This document shows, piece after piece, positions 29,101-38,670 of a DNA stretch of 64,000 nt (the first letter of the stretch is position 1; every line of letters starts with the position of its first letter). Below the pieces are notes generated by a model that saw nothing but the letters and a program-made list of their open reading frames with translations, ran no database searches and had not been told where the DNA came from. A program made the translations under genes and the position numbers. The stretch spans positions 1,910,501-1,974,500 of the forward strand of contig NZ_CP080429.1 in assembly GCF_019613795.1 (NCBI RefSeq). Direction: 5' to 3'. This DNA comes from Flavobacterium litorale (GTDB taxonomy: Bacteria; Bacteroidota; Bacteroidia; Flavobacteriales; Flavobacteriaceae).

Positions 29101-30645
29101 ACCGATTATAATTTTGAACAAGATGCCATACTTGACCTTACTGAAAATACTATAGTATTTAGGAACCCGAAACTTACCGATACGGAGTTTGGTACATCGG
29201 GCTATTTAAAAGGTAAAGTAACCCACAATATGTTTAAAGATTGGGCGCTTGACCTTAAATTAGAGTCGGATAAGTTATTAGCACTACATACGGAAGACTC
29301 GGACGATGCCCTTTTTTACGGCAATGCCTTTATAAACGGTAGTGCTTACATAAGTGGCCCCACCACTGCATTATTAATACAGGTAAATGCAAAATCTGAA
29401 GAAGGGACAGATATAAAAATACCCATTAACAATACAGGTGCCGCAGGTGCAAACCCGTATATCCATTTTTTAAGTCCTAAAGAAAAATTAAACAAAGGTA
29501 CTAATGCATCGTATATGAACAATCGAGATTACAAGGGGCTCGAAATGGAGTTTAACCTACAGGTAACCCCAGATGCCAAACTCGAAATAATTATCGATAA
29601 AAACACGGGGCATGGTATATCGGCAACTGGCGAGGGTAATTTAGTGCTCAACATTAATACACTGGGTAAGTTTAACATGTGGGGCGATTATACCATACAA
29701 AAAGGAGTGTATAACTTTAAATATGCGGGACTTTTTGATAAACAGCTTACCACACGCCCTGGTGGATACATAAGTTGGAATGGCGACCCTACGCGTGCCA
29801 TCTTAAACGTAGATGCTGTGTATACTCTACAAGCAAACCCATCGGTGCTTTTGGAGAATCCTGCATTTAACCGTAATATACCTGTAGAGGTGGTTATAAA
29901 GATTAACGGTAACCTAATGCAGCCCCAAAATGATTTCCAGATAAATTTCCCAAGAACAAATTCAGTATTAAAATCAGATTTAGAATACCGCCTTAGCGAC
30001 GACGATACCCGTCAGCGTCAGGCACTATCATTATTATACCAACGTAGGTTTTTAAGCCCTAACAGTACCAACAATATGGCGTTGGCACCTTTATTGGAAA
30101 CTGCGGGTGGGCTAGTTAACGATTTGTTTACTGATGATGATAGTAAACTAGATATTGGAGTAAACTATGTGCAGGGCGAGCAAAACCCCTATGTAGAAAC
30201 CAACTCGCAATTGGGAGTAACACTATCTACCGAAATTAACGATAGGATAAGTATAAACGGGCAGGTAGGTGTACCTGTGGGCGGTGTAAATCAGTCTACA
30301 GTAGTAGGAAACATCGAAGCACAAATCCGATTAAATGAACAGAATACATTTAAAGGGCGTGTGTTTAACCGAGAAAATAACGTAAACTTTTTAGGCGAGG
30401 GTATTGGTTATACACAAGGTATTGGTCTTACCTACGAGGTTAACTTTAATACATTACGTGAGTTTATGCAAAAAATGTTTGGTAAAAACGAGAAGGAGAA
30501 AGATGGTGATAACAATAATGGCGACCAAATACCAGATTCGGAACTTTCGCCAGAATTTATTCAATTTGCCCATACCAGAAATAAAAGAAGTACCACTACT
30601 AACGATAACATTCCTGAAACAGAACGCATACCCGAAACAGACTAA
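26197..30645 (+). CDS. tamB: TamB-like translocation/assembly module protein
   Basis: Very large AsmA/TamB-family protein, at least 1,482 residues, spanning the periplasm between inner and outer membrane; family members are implicated in outer-membrane protein assembly and lipid transport. Visible parts are an N-terminal membrane anchor, a long repetitive beta-strand body, and a C-terminal DUF490-type domain (GEGNLVLNINTLGKFNMWGD split at about 1,150, then FPRTNSVLKSDLEYRL) with an acidic Asn-rich tail. The start is odd: no ATG exists nearby. The TTG at 26197 lies inside the hydrophobic anchor. The frame stays open back to 26107 and adds a basic segment (KFKTNSSIKKFKKIFIRT) that looks like the true cytoplasmic N terminus, with CTG at 26110 as the only near-cognate start at its head. 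The true coding region therefore probably begins upstream of the coordinate given. Confidence 0.9.
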   Translation: MLLLAIALSLPFVQTKLARLATNSINEELGTHIEVDKVAISLFGTVKLKGILVLDHHKDTLISAKRIQTNVISFRQLTKNNFQFGTIRAEALNFHMKTYKGEDKSNLDIFVKSFDTGKPSDGTFRLVSDALYVSNGRYRLTNENSENPTVLDFTKLNGALNDFYIKGSEITAEIERLAMNDHRGLVIENLQGDFTYTKSNIILDNLNLKTAQSALKGNLKLSYTIEDMKDFVNKVDFDFNIDKATVAANELNYFYNEFGENQKFYLATRFTGPLNNFVLNDLKLLNTEDSEIIGKVNFRHLFEKNGPGFYMHGNFDRVTANYTNLTHIMPRVLGKVLPEPLGRLGQVSLIGDVTLTKQDLDTDLYIISELGEAKTDLSIKNFNQADIATYKGVVDLKGFNVGAMVGSKSVSNTTLHLAVDGVGFNKESLNTSLKGKVQSLVFNNYNYTNVSVDGTMKWPYFEGDIDSNDPNLMMSFDGLVDMSKKVNRFDFHAQVDYANLVALNVIKNDSLSIFKGDLRLRAKGSTLNNVAGTLQMSRLSYQNDRDSYYFENFFIESTFDKDNVRTITLNSTDIIEGKVVGKFDVNQVPKVVENALGSLYTNYSPYKVKEGQFINFDFTIYNKIVGIVLPDVIVGANTKVRGKINPDKGDFILNFDSPNIFVQDNYFNNISVDINNKNPLYNAYVSMDSLRTNKYKISDFSLVNVTENDTLYLRSEFKGGSKAEDYFNINLYHTIDETNKSVVGFKKSEVNVKDYLWYINEDQAKDNKVVFNKKLTDFTIDNIVMSHKDQKVELAGVIRDSTYKDIKLSFNDVALEKITPSLDSLEFGGNINGDITLKQDHDVYEPQSMLTISSLRMNDHELGDLDLQIYGDKKLQRFNLSSTIFKDDEERLYAAGTIDIVDKQTQLSLDADFTSFDISFLEIFLGTIFPEIRGTATGRAAIVGNVKKPEIDAIFYLKDAGLKVGYLNTDYNFEQDAILDLTENTIVFRNPKLTDTEFGTSGYLKGKVTHNMFKDWALDLKLESDKLLALHTEDSDDALFYGNAFINGSAYISGPTTALLIQVNAKSEEGTDIKIPINNTGAAGANPYIHFLSPKEKLNKGTNASYMNNRDYKGLEMEFNLQVTPDAKLEIIIDKNTGHGISATGEGNLVLNINTLGKFNMWGDYTIQKGVYNFKYAGLFDKQLTTRPGGYISWNGDPTRAILNVDAVYTLQANPSVLLENPAFNRNIPVEVVIKINGNLMQPQNDFQINFPRTNSVLKSDLEYRLSDDDTRQRQALSLLYQRRFLSPNSTNNMALAPLLETAGGLVNDLFTDDDSKLDIGVNYVQGEQNPYVETNSQLGVTLSTEINDRISINGQVGVPVGGVNQSTVVGNIEAQIRLNEQNTFKGRVFNRENNVNFLGEGIGYTQGIGLTYEVNFNTLREFMQKMFGKNEKEKDGDNNNGDQIPDSELSPEFIQFAHTRNKRSTTTNDNIPETERIPETD

Positions 30646-30669
30646 GAATATATAAATTAAATATCTCTC

Positions 30670-30711
30670 AAAAAAAGCAGGTTGTTTTTACCAAAAACAG
30701 CTTGCTTTTTT
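30670..30711 (+). terminator. Terminator after tamB
   Basis: A long stem (AAAAAAGCAGGTTGTTTTT with AAAAACAGCTTGCTTTTTT, paired with two G-U wobbles) and a 3-base loop, ending in a T-run. Confidence 0.85.
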
Positions 30712-30842
30712 ACTTAAAAATACTAAACTCAGAAAAAACTTATTAACGAAAACGTTTGAAATGTTAGTGTATTATTAATACATGGGGTTTATAAATAAAT
30801 TAATGGCATTTAATTATTAGCTTTACAATAAAATAGTAAAAA

Positions 30843-31829
30843 ATGGCTATGAATATTAAGAGGATAGGGGTGCTAACTTCTGGAGGCGATTCGCCAGGAA
30901 TGAACGCCGCTATTAGGGCAGTAGTGCGTACATGTGCTTTTCATAACGTAAGTTGCATCGGGATTTATAGAGGCTATCAGGGAATGATAGAAGGCGACTT
31001 TAAAGAGATGGGTGCCCGAAGTGTAAACAACATTATAAATAAAGGAGGTACAATACTAAAATCGGCTCGTTCTAAAGATTTCATGACGAAAGAAGGACGC
31101 GAGCAGGCCTATAATAATTTACGCAATAGCAACATAGATGCCCTTGTGGTAATAGGCGGTAACGGTAGTTTTACTGGTGGGCTCGTTTTTAATCAAGAGT
31201 ACAACTTTCCCGTAATAGGTATACCAGGCACCATAGATAACGATATTTACGGCACCAGCTTTACATTAGGTTACGATACTGCGCTTAATACCGTAGTAGA
31301 AGTTATAGATAAAATACGCGATACAGCCAGCTCCCACAACCGATTATTTTTTGTAGAAGTAATGGGGCGCGATGCAGGGCACATAGCCCTAAACGCAGGT
31401 ATAGGCGCAGGAGCAGAAGAAATATTAATCCCAGAGGAAGATATGGGACTGGATAGATTACTGGATTCATTACGAAAAAGTAAAGCATCAGGAAAATCAT
31501 CCAGTATTGTGGTAATTGCCGAAGGCGATAAAATAGGTAAAAACGTATTTGAACTTAAAGATTACGTAGACGAAAACATGCCAGAGTACGATGTACGCGT
31601 ATCTATCCTTGGGCACATGCAGCGTGGCGGAACACCATCGTGTTTTGATAGGGTGCTTGCTAGCAGACTCGGTGTAAAAGCAGTAGAAACCTTGCTCGAA
31701 GGAAAATCAAACTACATGGTAGGTTTACTTAAAGATGAAATACTACTAACTCCACTAGAACACGCCGTAAAAGGAAAATCGCAAATAGATAAAAAACTTA
31801 TACGCGTTTCGGATATTGTATCCATTTAA
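30843..31829 (+). CDS. pfkA: 6-phosphofructokinase, Asn variant in the GGDGS motif
   Basis: Glycolytic 6-phosphofructokinase, 328 residues, committing fructose-6-phosphate to glycolysis. The family motifs are visible: GVLTSGGDSPGMNAAIR at the N terminus, GYQGMIEGD, the catalytic GIPGTIDNDIYGT, and VEVMGRDAGHIAL. One key position is unusual: the phosphate/Mg-binding GGDGS loop reads GGNGS, with N107 (codon AAC at 31161) where ATP-dependent enzymes normally have Asp. The rest looks like the ATP-type bacterial enzyme. It is followed 31 bases later by gapA and then sugar-kinase and mgsA genes, so it belongs to a glycolysis-related run. An ATG two codons downstream could also be the start. Confidence 0.95.
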   Translation: MAMNIKRIGVLTSGGDSPGMNAAIRAVVRTCAFHNVSCIGIYRGYQGMIEGDFKEMGARSVNNIINKGGTILKSARSKDFMTKEGREQAYNNLRNSNIDALVVIGGNGSFTGGLVFNQEYNFPVIGIPGTIDNDIYGTSFTLGYDTALNTVVEVIDKIRDTASSHNRLFFVEVMGRDAGHIALNAGIGAGAEEILIPEEDMGLDRLLDSLRKSKASGKSSSIVVIAEGDKIGKNVFELKDYVDENMPEYDVRVSILGHMQRGGTPSCFDRVLASRLGVKAVETLLEGKSNYMVGLLKDEILLTPLEHAVKGKSQIDKKLIRVSDIVSI

Positions 31830-31857
31830 ATAACAACAATAAAAAACCAAAAATTAG

Positions 31858-32862
<1,005 letters not shown>

Positions 32863-32874
32863 AACACTGCACTT

Positions 32875-32917
32875 AAGTCCCGTCTTTTCTCATTGAGAAC
32901 TACGGGATTTTATTTTT
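32875..32917 (+). terminator. Probable terminator after gapA
   Basis: The stem AAGTCCCGT/ACGGGATTT (one G-U), with an inner TTCTC/GAGAA stem, is followed by TATTTTT. Confidence 0.65.
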
Positions 32918-33012
32918 CCCTACTATACGTTGCTTAATGCAAGGTTAATGTTAACCTGTTTAACCCTTAAAATACCTCATAAAACATAACTAAAAACTAA
33001 CCTTACTTAATT

Positions 33013-33861
33013 ATGAAATTATTAGTTGATAGTGGTGCTACTAAAGCCGATTGGATTGCACTAGATGAAAATGGCGATAGGCTTTTTACCACGCAAACAC
33101 TTGGGCTTAGCCCCGAAGTAATTAATAAAGAGGAAGCTATTGAACGCCTTAAAGACCGTTTTGATATTTATAATAACCGTAACGATGTTTCGAGCCTGTT
33201 TTTTTATGGCGCAGGTTGCGGTACCGATAGGATGAAAAAATTTATGACGGGTATTTTTCAGGAATTTTTTCCCAATGCATCCGTTTCAGTAAACGAAGAT
33301 ACGTATGCAGCAGCCTATGCCACCAACCCAACCAATGGTAAAGCTATTATTTGCATACTAGGTACAGGCTCTAACTGTAGTTATTTTGATGGCGAGTTGC
33401 TGCATCAAAAAGTACAATCGTTAGGCTATATCGCTATGGACGACTGTAGCGGTAACCGCTTTGGCAGGGATTTAATACGCGCTTATTACTTTAATAAAAT
33501 GCCCCAGCACCTTGCTACCAAGTTTGAGCAAGAATACAATTTGGAGCCAGACGTTATTAAAAACAACTTATATAAAGAGCCTAACCCTAATGCTTACTTA
33601 GCTACTTTTGCCAAGTTTTTAATACAACATAAAGATGATGCTTTTATACAAGGCATTATAACAACCGCAATGCAGGTATTTGTAGATAATTATATTACAC
33701 AGTACGAAAATGCGCACGAAGTACCAGTACACTTTGTAGGCTCTATAGCGTTTTATTTAAAGGCTGAATTAACAGAAGTGTTGGCTAAAAATAACCTTAC
33801 ATTAGGGAATGTTTTACGCCGACCTATTGATGGGCTTATAGAGTATCATGAACTCAATTAA
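33013..33861 (+). CDS. N-acetylglucosamine kinase-like (BadF/BadG-type ATPase)
   Basis: Sugar kinase of the BadF/BadG/BcrA/BcrD ASKHA family, 282 residues; Bacteroidota members of this type are annotated as N-acetylglucosamine kinases, which fits the cell-wall recycling genes in this window. The phosphate-1 loop is at the N terminus (LLVDSGATKADWIAL), the adenosine/phosphate region is ICILGTGSNCSYFDG, and the sugar-site segment is MDDCSGNRFGRDLI. The C terminus has VHFVGSIAFYLK. The substrate is inferred from family only. It overlaps or abuts mgsA: the downstream reading frame starts 14 bases before this stop, or 8 bases after it if the shorter mgsA start is used. Confidence 0.85.
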   Translation: MKLLVDSGATKADWIALDENGDRLFTTQTLGLSPEVINKEEAIERLKDRFDIYNNRNDVSSLFFYGAGCGTDRMKKFMTGIFQEFFPNASVSVNEDTYAAAYATNPTNGKAIICILGTGSNCSYFDGELLHQKVQSLGYIAMDDCSGNRFGRDLIRAYYFNKMPQHLATKFEQEYNLEPDVIKNNLYKEPNPNAYLATFAKFLIQHKDDAFIQGIITTAMQVFVDNYITQYENAHEVPVHFVGSIAFYLKAELTEVLAKNNLTLGNVLRRPIDGLIEYHELN

Positions 33862-34243
33862 TAAACCTATGGAAGTTGCTATTATAGCCCACGACGGTAT
33901 GAAAGCCGAAATGGTGCAATTTTTAAACAAGAACAAAGAAATTCTGGTTAAAGAGAATATTAACCTTATTGCTACAGGTACTACGGGCGGTAAAGCTGAA
34001 AAAGCAGGTTTCAAGGTAAAAAAAATGCTATCGGGACCCATAGGGGGCGATGCCCAAATTGCAGCCCGCGTTGCCGAAGGTAAAACGCAAATGGTTTTCT
34101 TTTTTAAAGATCCGTTAGCAAGCCACCCACACGAGGCTGATATTACTATGTTAATACGGGTGTGCGATGTACATAATATTCCGCTAGCAACCAATCCAGC
34201 TACTGCCGAGTTGTTATTGCAGGCTATAGCACAGCAATCATAG
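33848..34243 (+). CDS. mgsA: Methylglyoxal synthase
   Basis: Converts dihydroxyacetone phosphate to methylglyoxal, a phosphate-releasing bypass of lower glycolysis; 131 residues. The catalytic Asp is D68 in SGPIGGDAQIAA. Other family motifs are VAIIAHDGMK, ATGTTGG and FKDPLASHPHEADI. Two starts are possible: 33848 (overlapping the kinase gene by 14 bases) or 33869, which gives the usual N terminus MEVAIIAHDG. The pfkA-gapA-kinase-mgsA order puts enzyme and bypass in one sugar-catabolic run. Its 3' end overlaps the convergent ridA-family gene by 20 bases, so the two transcripts run into each other. Confidence 0.95.
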   Translation: MNSINKPMEVAIIAHDGMKAEMVQFLNKNKEILVKENINLIATGTTGGKAEKAGFKVKKMLSGPIGGDAQIAARVAEGKTQMVFFFKDPLASHPHEADITMLIRVCDVHNIPLATNPATAELLLQAIAQQS

Positions 34244-34604
34244 AAATTTCTACGTTTACATTTTTAGGCAAGCAAGCCACCTGAACCGTTTCTCTAGCAG
34301 GAGCGGTTTCTTCGTTAAAGTAAGTACTGTACACACTATTTATTCGTGCAAAATCGTTCATGTCGCTAATAAAAATAGTAGCCTTTATAACATTGTTAAA
34401 ATCCATTCCAGCAGCATCCAATACTGCTTTCATGTTTTCCATAACCTGCTTAGTTTCAGTTTCAATATCACTCATTATAAGTACCCCAGTTTCAGGGTGT
34501 AGTGCTATTTGTCCCGATGTATATAGGGTGTTACCTGTAAGTACAGCTTGGCTATAAGGTCCGATAGGAGCAGGAGCTTTATCGGTAAAAATAATTTTTT
34601 TCAT
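34224..34604 (-). CDS. RidA family protein
   Basis: RidA/YjgF/UK114 enamine/imine deaminase family, 126 residues, clearing reactive 2-aminoacrylate-type intermediates. Diagnostic segments are KAPAPIGPYSQAV, LYTSGQIALHPETG and the C-terminal APARETVQVACLPKNVNVEISMIAV, with the conserved Arg (in PARETV) and Glu (in VEISMIAV). It lies 17 bases after the stop of lptD in the same direction, so it may be read from the lptD transcript. Its end overlaps the convergent mgsA by 20 bases. Confidence 0.94.
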   Translation of the reverse strand: MKKIIFTDKAPAPIGPYSQAVLTGNTLYTSGQIALHPETGVLIMSDIETETKQVMENMKAVLDAAGMDFNNVIKATIFISDMNDFARINSVYSTYFNEETAPARETVQVACLPKNVNVEISMIAVL

Positions 34605-34620
34605 ATTGTGTTGTAATAAA

Positions 34621-37329
34621 TTAATTGCCTAAAACGCGGTCGGGTACTTGGCGCTTATCGTATTTAATATCACTAAGTACAGACGATTTTATTCCTATAA
34701 AAAAGCCCCAATACGTGTTATCGCCAAAGGGTACCCAGTTAAAGTCCATACGCCAACTTAATAAATCGCGCTCAAAACGAAGTTGCGTAAAGGTTACTCC
34801 GTTTTGTACAAAATCGTACCCTGACGAGAAGCCCATTTTCCAACGCGGGGTTAAATCTATATTACCCGATAGCATTATGGAGTTACCTACTATTTTACGC
34901 TGCCTATTGTTGTTGGAATACGTTATGGCGTAGGCAACCCGTAAATCCCAAGGTATTTTGGCATTGTAAAAAGTGCCACCTGTTTTATCGCCTTTTTCAT
35001 CATCGTCCTCTTCGTCATCAAACATACTCGTACGCCTGTCACTAAGGTCGGTAGCAGTACCAAAAAGGTCGTCTTCACGACCACCATTTCTTGCTGTTTG
35101 GTCTATATCTTTATCTTTCCCCGAACCTTTGTTATTTTTATTAGAGAAAGAATAGTTAATATTAATGTTAGCACTCGTCATTCTAAACAGGCTACCCCCA
35201 TTATTAATATTGTAGGTATCTATTCGTTGCCCAGCATTATCAATAGCATAAGGGTCTAACGTTGTACCAAAGTTAATATTCATTTTCTGCTTAAACAGTG
35301 CCGTACCTGCTGTTACCCGTAATGGCGACCATGCTAAAGAGTCGGCAGCTATATTGTAACTCGTAGTAAGATTCAGGTTGTTTAATAGCATTATTTTTTT
35401 AGGTTCTTCATCTGTTTCATCATCATTTCTCACTTTTGCCTCAAAAGTATTATTTACAGCAATACCAATGTTGTTGGAAAAGTTTTTACCAGGAGCACCA
35501 AACAAACCGCCTTCAAAACGGGTATAATCCTCATAGGCAGTACCTGTAGCATCTATTTGGTAGGTATCGTAATAACGCTCAAAACTGGGTGTATAGGTGT
35601 ACGATAGTGAAGGACGTATTACGTGCCGAATGGCTTGCAGCTTTTTATCCTCTCCAAAATTAAATGTACCATATACCGTTGTACCAATGCTAGACGAGAA
35701 GTTATAGGTACGATAAGCATCAAAACCATTTAAATCGTCTGTTTGTACCTCGTTGGTATTGGGGTTATAAAAACGATCTATAGTATTAAATACCCATGTT
35801 TCCTGAAAGTTTGTACCTGCCGAAACACTAAAGTGTTTAAAAATTTTAAAGTTGGTATTTATCGGGATGCTATGTTGGAACCCTGAGCGTGCATCGCGAA
35901 ACATTTGCGGTTTAAAAAATAACGAGTCAGTAGTAGTAATCCTGTTCTCACCACGTAAGTTATATTGTAAGTTAACGTTTTTTATTAATCCTTTTTTAGG
36001 AGCATCGTCTGCTGCAAAAGGAAATATCCTGTCTACACTAGCCTGTAGTGTTGGTAGTGTCATGTTAATAACCTCAGTGTTTGTATTTTGGCTGTGTGTA
36101 GCACTTAACGAAAAGTTGACCTGTGGTACTGTTTGGAACGTTTTGGAATATGATACTGACGATTGTAGTGTATTATTAAGGCTTGCACCCACGTTGCTTA
36201 GGTTTTGCGATTGCCTAAAGTATTGGCTGGAACCTAAGTTAACACTTGCCGAGAACCGTGAATTTGGGTTTGCCTTAGCATCTTGGTTGTGCGACCATTG
36301 TATGTTGTATTGCGTAGAGCGTACATAATCGGGGAAACCCCTTTCACTCTGTACATTATTTTCGTAACGTATGTTTAGATTACCTGTAAACTTATACCGT
36401 TTGGCGTAGGAGGACTGAAAGCGTAGCCCATAACTACCATTGGTAAAATAATCGCCCAATACAGCAAGGTCGTAATAATCGCTTAAAGCAAAATAATACC
36501 CTCCGTTTTGTAAAAAGTATCCTTGGTTGTTGTTTTCGCCAAAAGTAGGTACTATAAAACCCGATTCTGCCTCGTCCGTCATCGGGAAAAAAGCAAAGGG
36601 TAGTGCTAATGGGGTAGGTACATCGGCAACGTACATATTGGTAAATCCAATAACAACCTTTTTACCTGGTACAAGTTTTATTTTGCGTGCTAAAAAGTAA
36701 TATTCGGGGTCGTCTATATTTTTAGAGGTTGTAAAACGAGCTCCTTTAATATAGTATACGGAGTCGTTAACTTTTTTTGTAATTTCCCCTTTAACCCTAA
36801 ATTCCCCTTGGTCGGAGCGCGAATTCCAAATACGTGCTTTCTTAGTTTTTGTATTAAAATGTATCGAGTCTGCCTCTACAACATTTTGCCCTTGTTTAAA
36901 ATAGGGGAGTTGGGTGTAATTCCCTAACGAGTCTTTTATACGTCCCGCAAAAACCTCATTCGTTTCGTAATTCATTCTAATTATACCCGCCTTTAGCTCT
37001 ATATCTTTATAATATAGCTCCGCTTCGTTGTATAATGTAAGTTCTTTTGTTTCTTGGTCAAGCTCCTCATAATCCTTTGCAGCTCGTTTTACTATAGCAT
37101 CAAGTCCCGATTTTGCTTTTTTATTCGTATCATTCTCTTGCTCTGCTGTTTCGGTAGGTAACGCCTCCAATTCCGTAACAATTTCAGGGATAGCTTCCTC
37201 AGGTGTATCATCTTCTTTTTCAGCAGGTACTGCTATCGATTTTCCAGGTATTTCTTGAGCCGTTATTTCCGAAGCTGCCATTGTCAGGAAAATTGCTGAT
37301 AAAACGATATGAAATAAGTTTGTACGCAA
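34621..37329 (-). CDS. lptD: LPS-assembly protein LptD (flavobacterial type)
   Basis: Outer-membrane LptD-like protein, about 902 residues, that inserts lipopolysaccharide into the outer leaflet. The N-terminal third resembles the periplasmic OstA-type beta-jellyroll (ELYYKDIELKAGIIRM, AGRIKDSLGNY), and the remainder shows alternating aromatic beta-strands of the barrel. The TTG at 37329 is preferred as start because it gives a proper signal peptide (MRTNLFHIVLSAIFLTMAAS, cleavage near AQ). A longer frame to a TTG at 37455 would overlap the divergent amidase start and bury the signal, and a TAAGTTTG box lies within that extension. An acidic DEEDDDEKGD stretch near residue 800 is probably an extracellular loop. 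It is followed by ridA-family. Confidence 0.9.
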   Translation of the reverse strand: MRTNLFHIVLSAIFLTMAASEITAQEIPGKSIAVPAEKEDDTPEEAIPEIVTELEALPTETAEQENDTNKKAKSGLDAIVKRAAKDYEELDQETKELTLYNEAELYYKDIELKAGIIRMNYETNEVFAGRIKDSLGNYTQLPYFKQGQNVVEADSIHFNTKTKKARIWNSRSDQGEFRVKGEITKKVNDSVYYIKGARFTTSKNIDDPEYYFLARKIKLVPGKKVVIGFTNMYVADVPTPLALPFAFFPMTDEAESGFIVPTFGENNNQGYFLQNGGYYFALSDYYDLAVLGDYFTNGSYGLRFQSSYAKRYKFTGNLNIRYENNVQSERGFPDYVRSTQYNIQWSHNQDAKANPNSRFSASVNLGSSQYFRQSQNLSNVGASLNNTLQSSVSYSKTFQTVPQVNFSLSATHSQNTNTEVINMTLPTLQASVDRIFPFAADDAPKKGLIKNVNLQYNLRGENRITTTDSLFFKPQMFRDARSGFQHSIPINTNFKIFKHFSVSAGTNFQETWVFNTIDRFYNPNTNEVQTDDLNGFDAYRTYNFSSSIGTTVYGTFNFGEDKKLQAIRHVIRPSLSYTYTPSFERYYDTYQIDATGTAYEDYTRFEGGLFGAPGKNFSNNIGIAVNNTFEAKVRNDDETDEEPKKIMLLNNLNLTTSYNIAADSLAWSPLRVTAGTALFKQKMNINFGTTLDPYAIDNAGQRIDTYNINNGGSLFRMTSANININYSFSNKNNKGSGKDKDIDQTARNGGREDDLFGTATDLSDRRTSMFDDEEDDDEKGDKTGGTFYNAKIPWDLRVAYAITYSNNNRQRKIVGNSIMLSGNIDLTPRWKMGFSSGYDFVQNGVTFTQLRFERDLLSWRMDFNWVPFGDNTYWGFFIGIKSSVLSDIKYDKRQVPDRVLGN

Positions 37330-37377
37330 CGGTTTTAATACTATTTTTGTAAAAATATGGCTTAATTTTTGGAGTGT

Positions 37378-37385
37378 CAAACTTA
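37378..37385 (-). promoter_or_regulatory. Probable -7 box for lptD
   Basis: TAAGTTTG on the minus strand matches TAnnTTTG, 49 bases upstream of the proposed TTG start. It supports the shorter protein. Confidence 0.5.
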
Positions 37386-37454
37386 CAATATTTTTAGCAA
37401 AATAAATCACATATTGCAATTTAACACTTACACGAAATAATAATAGATAGTACA

Positions 37455-38615
37455 ATGATGATGCACCAGAAATTAAAACTTGTGTTCTTAGTTTTTATTA
37501 TGTTTTGCGGTCTGGCTTTCGGTCAGAGCAGCAGCAAATTTATTGTGGTGCTCGATGCTGGGCACGGTGGTAAAGACTCTGGGGCAATGTACCACGGTGT
37601 AAAAGAGAAAGATGTTGCCCTTGCAGTAGTATTAAAAGTAGGGAAATTGCTTGCACAAGACCCTGAGATAGAACTTGTATATACCCGAAAAACCGATGTG
37701 TTTATTCCGCTTAACGATAGGGCTACTATTGCTAATGATGCTAATGCAACCATATTTGTATCCATTCACTGTAATGGTGCTGTAAACCAATCAGCCTACG
37801 GAACAGAAACTTTTGTAATGGGACTTACTCGTAATGCCTCTAACCTTGAGGTAGCTAAAAAAGAGAATGCTGTTATTACGCTGGAGGAAGATTATCAAAT
37901 AAAATATAAAGATTACGACCCTAATAAGCCAGAATCGCTTATTGGGTTAGAGATAATGCAAGGGCAATACCTAGACCAAAGTATACACCTTGCCAGTAAA
38001 GTACAAGACGGTTTTACCAATACACTCAAAAGAAAAAACAGAGGGGTAAAACAAGCAGGTTTCCTAGTGCTTAGAAATGTATACATGCCTAGAATATTAA
38101 TAGAGCTTGGGTTTTTATCGCATATGCCAGAAGGAAAATACTTAAAATCAGAAACAGGACAAAATAAATTATCAGATGCTATTGCTAAAGCCATAAAGGA
38201 GTATAAAAAGGAATACCATATACCTATAATTCAGCAAACCATAGACCCTATACCTGTAAAAGAACCAAAACCAGAAGCAAAACCAATTGTTGCAAAGCCA
38301 CAAGAAAACAAGACAGAAATAATTGATGAGATACCAGCACCTGAAATGGCTATACCGAGTACTACTACAACTTTTAGGGTGCAAATTGCTGCAAGTAGTA
38401 GGGATTTAGAAACCAAACCATCTAACTTTAAAGGGCTCGAATCGGTATCTAAAATACCTAGCGGTAGCCTCATAAAATACTTTTATGGTGAAACCATGAA
38501 TTACGAAAAAGCTAAAAAACTAAAAGAAGAAGCCATACTAAAGGGTTTCCCTTCTGCATTTGTAGTGGCTTTTCGCGACGGAAAAAAGATATCTATAAAT
38601 GAAGCTTTAAAATAA
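37455..38615 (+). CDS. N-acetylmuramoyl-L-alanine amidase with C-terminal SPOR-like region
   Basis: Secreted zinc amidase (Amidase_3/AmiC type), 386 residues, cutting the muramic acid-L-Ala bond during cell separation or remodelling. A signal peptide is visible (KLVFLVFIMFCGLAFGQ). Zinc-site features are DAGHGGKDSGA (H37), the Glu in GVKEKD (E51), VSIHCNGA and IELGFLSH. A Pro/Lys/Glu-rich linker (about 255-300) leads to a C-terminal domain (FRVQIAASSRD, KAKKLKEEAILKGFPSAFVV) that resembles a SPOR septal-peptidoglycan-binding domain. It is divergent from lptD and followed 55 bases later by the mlaD-like gene, making an envelope cluster. Start could be any of three consecutive ATGs. Confidence 0.93.
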   Translation: MMMHQKLKLVFLVFIMFCGLAFGQSSSKFIVVLDAGHGGKDSGAMYHGVKEKDVALAVVLKVGKLLAQDPEIELVYTRKTDVFIPLNDRATIANDANATIFVSIHCNGAVNQSAYGTETFVMGLTRNASNLEVAKKENAVITLEEDYQIKYKDYDPNKPESLIGLEIMQGQYLDQSIHLASKVQDGFTNTLKRKNRGVKQAGFLVLRNVYMPRILIELGFLSHMPEGKYLKSETGQNKLSDAIAKAIKEYKKEYHIPIIQQTIDPIPVKEPKPEAKPIVAKPQENKTEIIDEIPAPEMAIPSTTTTFRVQIAASSRDLETKPSNFKGLESVSKIPSGSLIKYFYGETMNYEKAKKLKEEAILKGFPSAFVVAFRDGKKISINEALK

Positions 38616-38643
38616 TATTCACATATTAATAATTTTATTGTCC

Positions 38644-38651
38644 TACATTTG
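38644..38651 (+). promoter_or_regulatory. Possible -7 box before the mlaD-like gene
   Basis: TACATTTG is an exact TAnnTTTG match, 20 bases before the TTG start. It would allow expression separate from the amidase gene. Confidence 0.5.
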
Positions 38652-38670
38652 TTAAAAAAATAATCATATT

